Source: Kitasatospora sp. MAA4
GTDB taxonomy: Bacteria > Actinomycetota > Actinomycetes > Streptomycetales > Streptomycetaceae
DNA length: 64,000 nt
Assembly: GCF_029893355.1 (NCBI RefSeq)
Contig: NZ_JARZAI010000021.1
Span: forward strand, 1-64,000
Reading direction: 5' to 3'
Below are positions 61,580-64,000 of this stretch, piece by piece. Below the pieces are notes generated by a model. The model did not search any database, had not been told where the DNA came from, and saw only the letters and a program-made list of their open reading frames with translations. The translations under genes and the position numbers were made by a program. Within the stretch, counting starts at the first letter, position 1. The number at the start of each line of letters is the position of its first letter.

Positions 61580-62623
61580 GTGGAGACCACGGAGGCGACG
61601 ACCGCCGCGCCGGTGACGCTGGTGGACGGCTATGTGCCGGTCATCGACCTGAGCGGCGCCCGGATCGGCGACCCCGATCGGCGGGCGCTGGTCGCGGAGA
61701 CCATCGACAAGGTCTGCCGTACCAGCGGCTTCCTGGTGATCGCCGGGCACGGTGTCCCGGAAGCGACGATCACCGAAATGTACCGCGCCACCCGCGAGTT
61801 CTTCGCGCTGGCAGCGGAGGAGAAGAACGCGCTGCGCTCGGAGCCGGGCGACCCGCTGATGCGGGGCTTCGGGCGCCAGGGCAGCCTGGCCGCCTCCAAC
61901 CCAGACGCGGCGGTCGAGGCGGAGCGGGCACTGCCCGATCTCTCCGAGACCTACACGATCAACCGGCTCGGCCAGCCCGAGGGAGCCCGCTCGCTCCCGG
62001 CCGAGGCGGACCCCCGGCTCGGTTCGCCCAACCTGTGGCCGGACCTGCCCGGCTTCGCCGAGGCGTACCTGGCGTACTACCGGGCGATGGAGGAGCTGGC
62101 CGGGGAGCTGATGCGGCTGTTCGCGCTCGGACTCGGGCTCCCGGAGGGCTGGTTCGACGACAAGATCGACCAGCACATGACCAACCTGACGGCGAACTAC
62201 TACCCCGCGCAGCAGGTCGCCCCCGAGCCCGGCCAGCTCCGCAAGGGCGCGCACAGCGACTGGGGCAGCCTGACCATCCTGTACCAGGACAGCGCCCCGG
62301 GCGGTCTCCAGGTGCTGGACCGGGCGGCCGACCGGTGGCTGGACGTGCCGGTGGTGGAGGGCTCGTTCGTGGTCAACATCGGTGACCTGATGGCGATCTG
62401 GACCAACAACGCCTGGGTGAGCACGGTCCACCGGGTGGTCAACCCGCCCAGGGCGCTGGCCCACACCGAGCGCTACTCGGTGCCGTTCTTCCATCAGCCC
62501 AACTACACCGCCCTCATCGAGTGCATCAGCACGTGTACCGACGAGAGCAACCCACCCCGGCACTGGCCGGTCAGGTCGGGTGCGTACATCATGGGCAAGT
62601 TCTCCAGGGCATACGGCACCTGA
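61580..62623 (+). CDS. Isopenicillin N synthase-like Fe(II)/2OG oxygenase
   Basis: 347 residues. The DIOX_N-type region VPVIDLSGARIGDPDRRALVAETID and the IAGHGV motif are at the start. The core carries HSDWGSLTILYQD (metal His and Asp), VSTVHRVVNPP (second metal His) and RYSVPFFHQPNY (Arg and Ser for 2-oxoglutarate). Presence of RxS suggests a 2OG-dependent enzyme rather than a true cyclase. GTG 61580 is chosen because GAGGTG lies five bases upstream; GTG 61574 is an in-frame alternative. It could hydroxylate, desaturate or cyclise the product. It ends before a hairpin and an exporter gene. Confidence 0.9.
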   Translation: METTEATTAAPVTLVDGYVPVIDLSGARIGDPDRRALVAETIDKVCRTSGFLVIAGHGVPEATITEMYRATREFFALAAEEKNALRSEPGDPLMRGFGRQGSLAASNPDAAVEAERALPDLSETYTINRLGQPEGARSLPAEADPRLGSPNLWPDLPGFAEAYLAYYRAMEELAGELMRLFALGLGLPEGWFDDKIDQHMTNLTANYYPAQQVAPEPGQLRKGAHSDWGSLTILYQDSAPGGLQVLDRAADRWLDVPVVEGSFVVNIGDLMAIWTNNAWVSTVHRVVNPPRALAHTERYSVPFFHQPNYTALIECISTCTDESNPPRHWPVRSGAYIMGKFSRAYGT

Positions 62624-62634
62624 GACACAGTCAT

Positions 62635-62668
62635 GCAGGTGGCCGCCGGCACCCCGGCGGCCACCTGC
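62635..62668 (+). terminator. Hairpin between oxygenase and exporter genes
   Basis: Perfect 15-bp stem (62635-62649 with 62654-62668) and a 4-base loop, without T tract, inside an otherwise same-direction operon. It may attenuate exporter expression. Confidence 0.7.
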
Positions 62669-62701
62669 CCCAGACACCCCGGCAGTAGAAGCAGGAGCAC
62701 C

Positions 62702-63997
62702 ATGGACAGCAGCTCAGCCGCGCCCCGACCGCAGCGGGGCCTGCGGAACGCCCTCGGCCTTCCGGATCTCACCGGCAACGGCCGATTCCTCTCCGCCAAC
62801 ATCATCGACAGCCTCGGCAACGGCCTCGTGCTGGCGTTCACCCTGGTCTACTTCACCAGGACCACCACACTCCCGCTGGTGGAGATCGGCGCCGCGCTGA
62901 CGCTCGGCCAGCTGCTCTCGCTGCCCGCGCCCGCGCTGGTCGGGCCGCTGCTCGACCGGATCGGCCCGCGCGCGATCGTCGCGGTCGGCAACCTGGTGTC
63001 GGCCGTGGGCTTCCTCGGCTTCCTGTTCTCCGACACCCTCTGGCTGATCGTGGTCTTCCAGGTGGTGGTGCAGATCGGCTCCAACCTCTACTGGACCTCC
63101 AGCCGTTCGCTGGTGGTGCTGGCCGCCGCCAACAGCGGGGAGCGGCAGCGCTGGTTCGCGATGATCGGCGCGCTGCGCAACATCGGGGCCGGCTTCGGCG
63201 CGGCCGTGGCGGCGCTGATGGTCCAGTTCGCCGGGGCCGACGGTCTGCGCGCCGTGCTGCTGGCCAACACCGGAACCTTCCTCCTCGCGGCCTGGCTGAT
63301 CCAGTCCTGGCGGCCGGCCGGCGAGGCCCCGAAGGCTTCGACCGGGGCCGGAGCCGAGGCCGCACCCGCCGGCGGCTACCTCGACGTACTGAAGGACACC
63401 GCCTACCTGCGACTGGTCGGGGCCAACCTCGGCCTGGTGTTCGCCGGGATGGTGCTCCCGGTGCTGCTCGCGGTGTACGCGACCGAGGCCCTGCACGCGC
63501 CCGCCTGGATCGTCGGCGTGCTGGTGGTGCTCAACACCGCTCTGGTGGCGGGCACCCAGACCCTGGTGAACCGCTGGGGCGAGCGCTTCCGGCCGAACCG
63601 GCTGCTCGCGCTGGCGGGCGTCGTGAACGCGGTGTCCTTCACCGTCTTCGGCGCGCTGGGCTCCCTGCCGTCCTGGGCCATGGAGGTCGGCCTGGTGCTG
63701 GCGGTGCTGGTCTACACGCTCGGCGAGATGCTGTCCGGACCGCCGTCCAACGAGTTGAGTGTCGCGATGGCCCAGGACCACATCCAGGGCCGCTACCAGG
63801 CAGCCTTCCAGCTCTCCTGGACGCTGGGCGGCGCGCTGTCCCCCGTACTGCTGACCGCCCTGCTGGCGCGCGGTCCGCTCTGGCCGTGGATCTTCCTCGG
63901 CGCGTTCAGCCTGCTCAGCGTCCTGCTGGTGCAGGGGCTCGGCCCCCGTCCGGCCCAGCAGCAGGACTCCGAGCAGCCCGTCCGACAGGAGGTCTGA
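62702..63997 (+). CDS. MFS exporter of the biosynthetic cluster
   Basis: 431-residue major facilitator with twelve predicted helices and a central hydrophilic loop (PAGEAPKASTGAGAEAAPAGG). The motif A-like GPLLDRIGPRAIVAVG follows helix 2, and QIGSNLYWTSSRSLVVLAAANSGERQRWFAMIGALRNIGAGFG covers helices 4-5. The ATG has AGGAG upstream. As the last visible gene it most likely exports the cluster product and gives self-resistance. It ends three bases before the window end, so further cluster genes may follow. Confidence 0.9.
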   Translation: MDSSSAAPRPQRGLRNALGLPDLTGNGRFLSANIIDSLGNGLVLAFTLVYFTRTTTLPLVEIGAALTLGQLLSLPAPALVGPLLDRIGPRAIVAVGNLVSAVGFLGFLFSDTLWLIVVFQVVVQIGSNLYWTSSRSLVVLAAANSGERQRWFAMIGALRNIGAGFGAAVAALMVQFAGADGLRAVLLANTGTFLLAAWLIQSWRPAGEAPKASTGAGAEAAPAGGYLDVLKDTAYLRLVGANLGLVFAGMVLPVLLAVYATEALHAPAWIVGVLVVLNTALVAGTQTLVNRWGERFRPNRLLALAGVVNAVSFTVFGALGSLPSWAMEVGLVLAVLVYTLGEMLSGPPSNELSVAMAQDHIQGRYQAAFQLSWTLGGALSPVLLTALLARGPLWPWIFLGAFSLLSVLLVQGLGPRPAQQQDSEQPVRQEV

Positions 63998-64000
63998 GAT

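Noticed and set aside
1..64000. CRISPR arrays, tRNA or rRNA genes and insertion sequences
   Set aside because: No regularly spaced repeats, cloverleaf-like segments or transposase frames were noticed on reading both strands; a dedicated tRNA scan was not possible.

Overview
The window is very GC-rich, with G or C at almost every third codon position, frequent GTG starts and GGAGG-type ribosome binding sites. It carries orphan-regulator, ROK-regulator, SPW-repeat and secondary-metabolism genes typical of a Streptomyces or Kitasatospora-like actinomycete. The gene order of the first half (hemE, DUF3000, response regulator, RNase D, fadA-fadB, dxs, xylose-type ABC operon, ROK regulator) matches what I recall of the conserved core of streptomycete chromosomes. 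The second half is more accessory. No tRNA, rRNA, CRISPR array or transposase was seen.

Layout. 1-133 is an almost pure G/C low-complexity stretch that looks like an assembly or sequencing artefact. 179-1563: a SigE-type sigma factor and a TIGR04222-like membrane protein. 1597-5591 (minus): a haem operon hemE, methyltransferase, hemG/cgoX, hemQ. 5764-12347: DUF3000 protein, orphan LuxR-type response regulator, RNase D, and the fatty-acid beta-oxidation pair fadA-fadB. 12506-16531: SPW-repeat membrane protein, GT39-like glycosyltransferase and dxs. 16716-21435 (minus): xylFGH-type ABC importer and its ROK regulator. 21737-30304: PQQ-repeat protein, aminopeptidase N, Uma2 nuclease, VIT-family transporter, small membrane protein, MalQ. 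30670-37637: large secreted GH84-like protein, membrane protein, HNH endonuclease, MscS channel. 37802-44692: a complete sugar uptake operon (ROK regulator, ABC importer, GH4 glycosidase, BadF-type kinase).

44777-51309 (minus): an MFS exporter and a 1343-residue Pls/PosA-like adenylation-thiolation-membrane protein. They are followed by a secreted glycine-rich protein and a 58-residue two-helix membrane protein that together look like a toxin/immunity pair. 51315-54756: a cassette of about 3.4 kb bounded by 46-bp direct repeats (one mismatch). It holds a NUDIX hydrolase, an S-adenosylhomocysteinase-like Rossmann protein, a possible 25-residue Cys-rich peptide and a divergent XRE regulator.

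54779-63997: a biosynthetic cluster. It has a LuxR regulator, a divergent 58-residue secreted peptide, two ATP-grasp ligases, ThyX, a LOG-type nucleotide phosphoribohydrolase, an aspartyl/asparaginyl hydroxylase-like protein, an isopenicillin-N-synthase-like oxygenase and an MFS exporter. ThyX and LOG overlap by one base, which suggests a module that makes a methylated free pyrimidine base. The ligases and oxygenases would then build or decorate an amino-acid or peptide partner. I do not recognise this combination as a known pathway, and it is the strongest candidate for an undescribed system here; it may continue past the window end.
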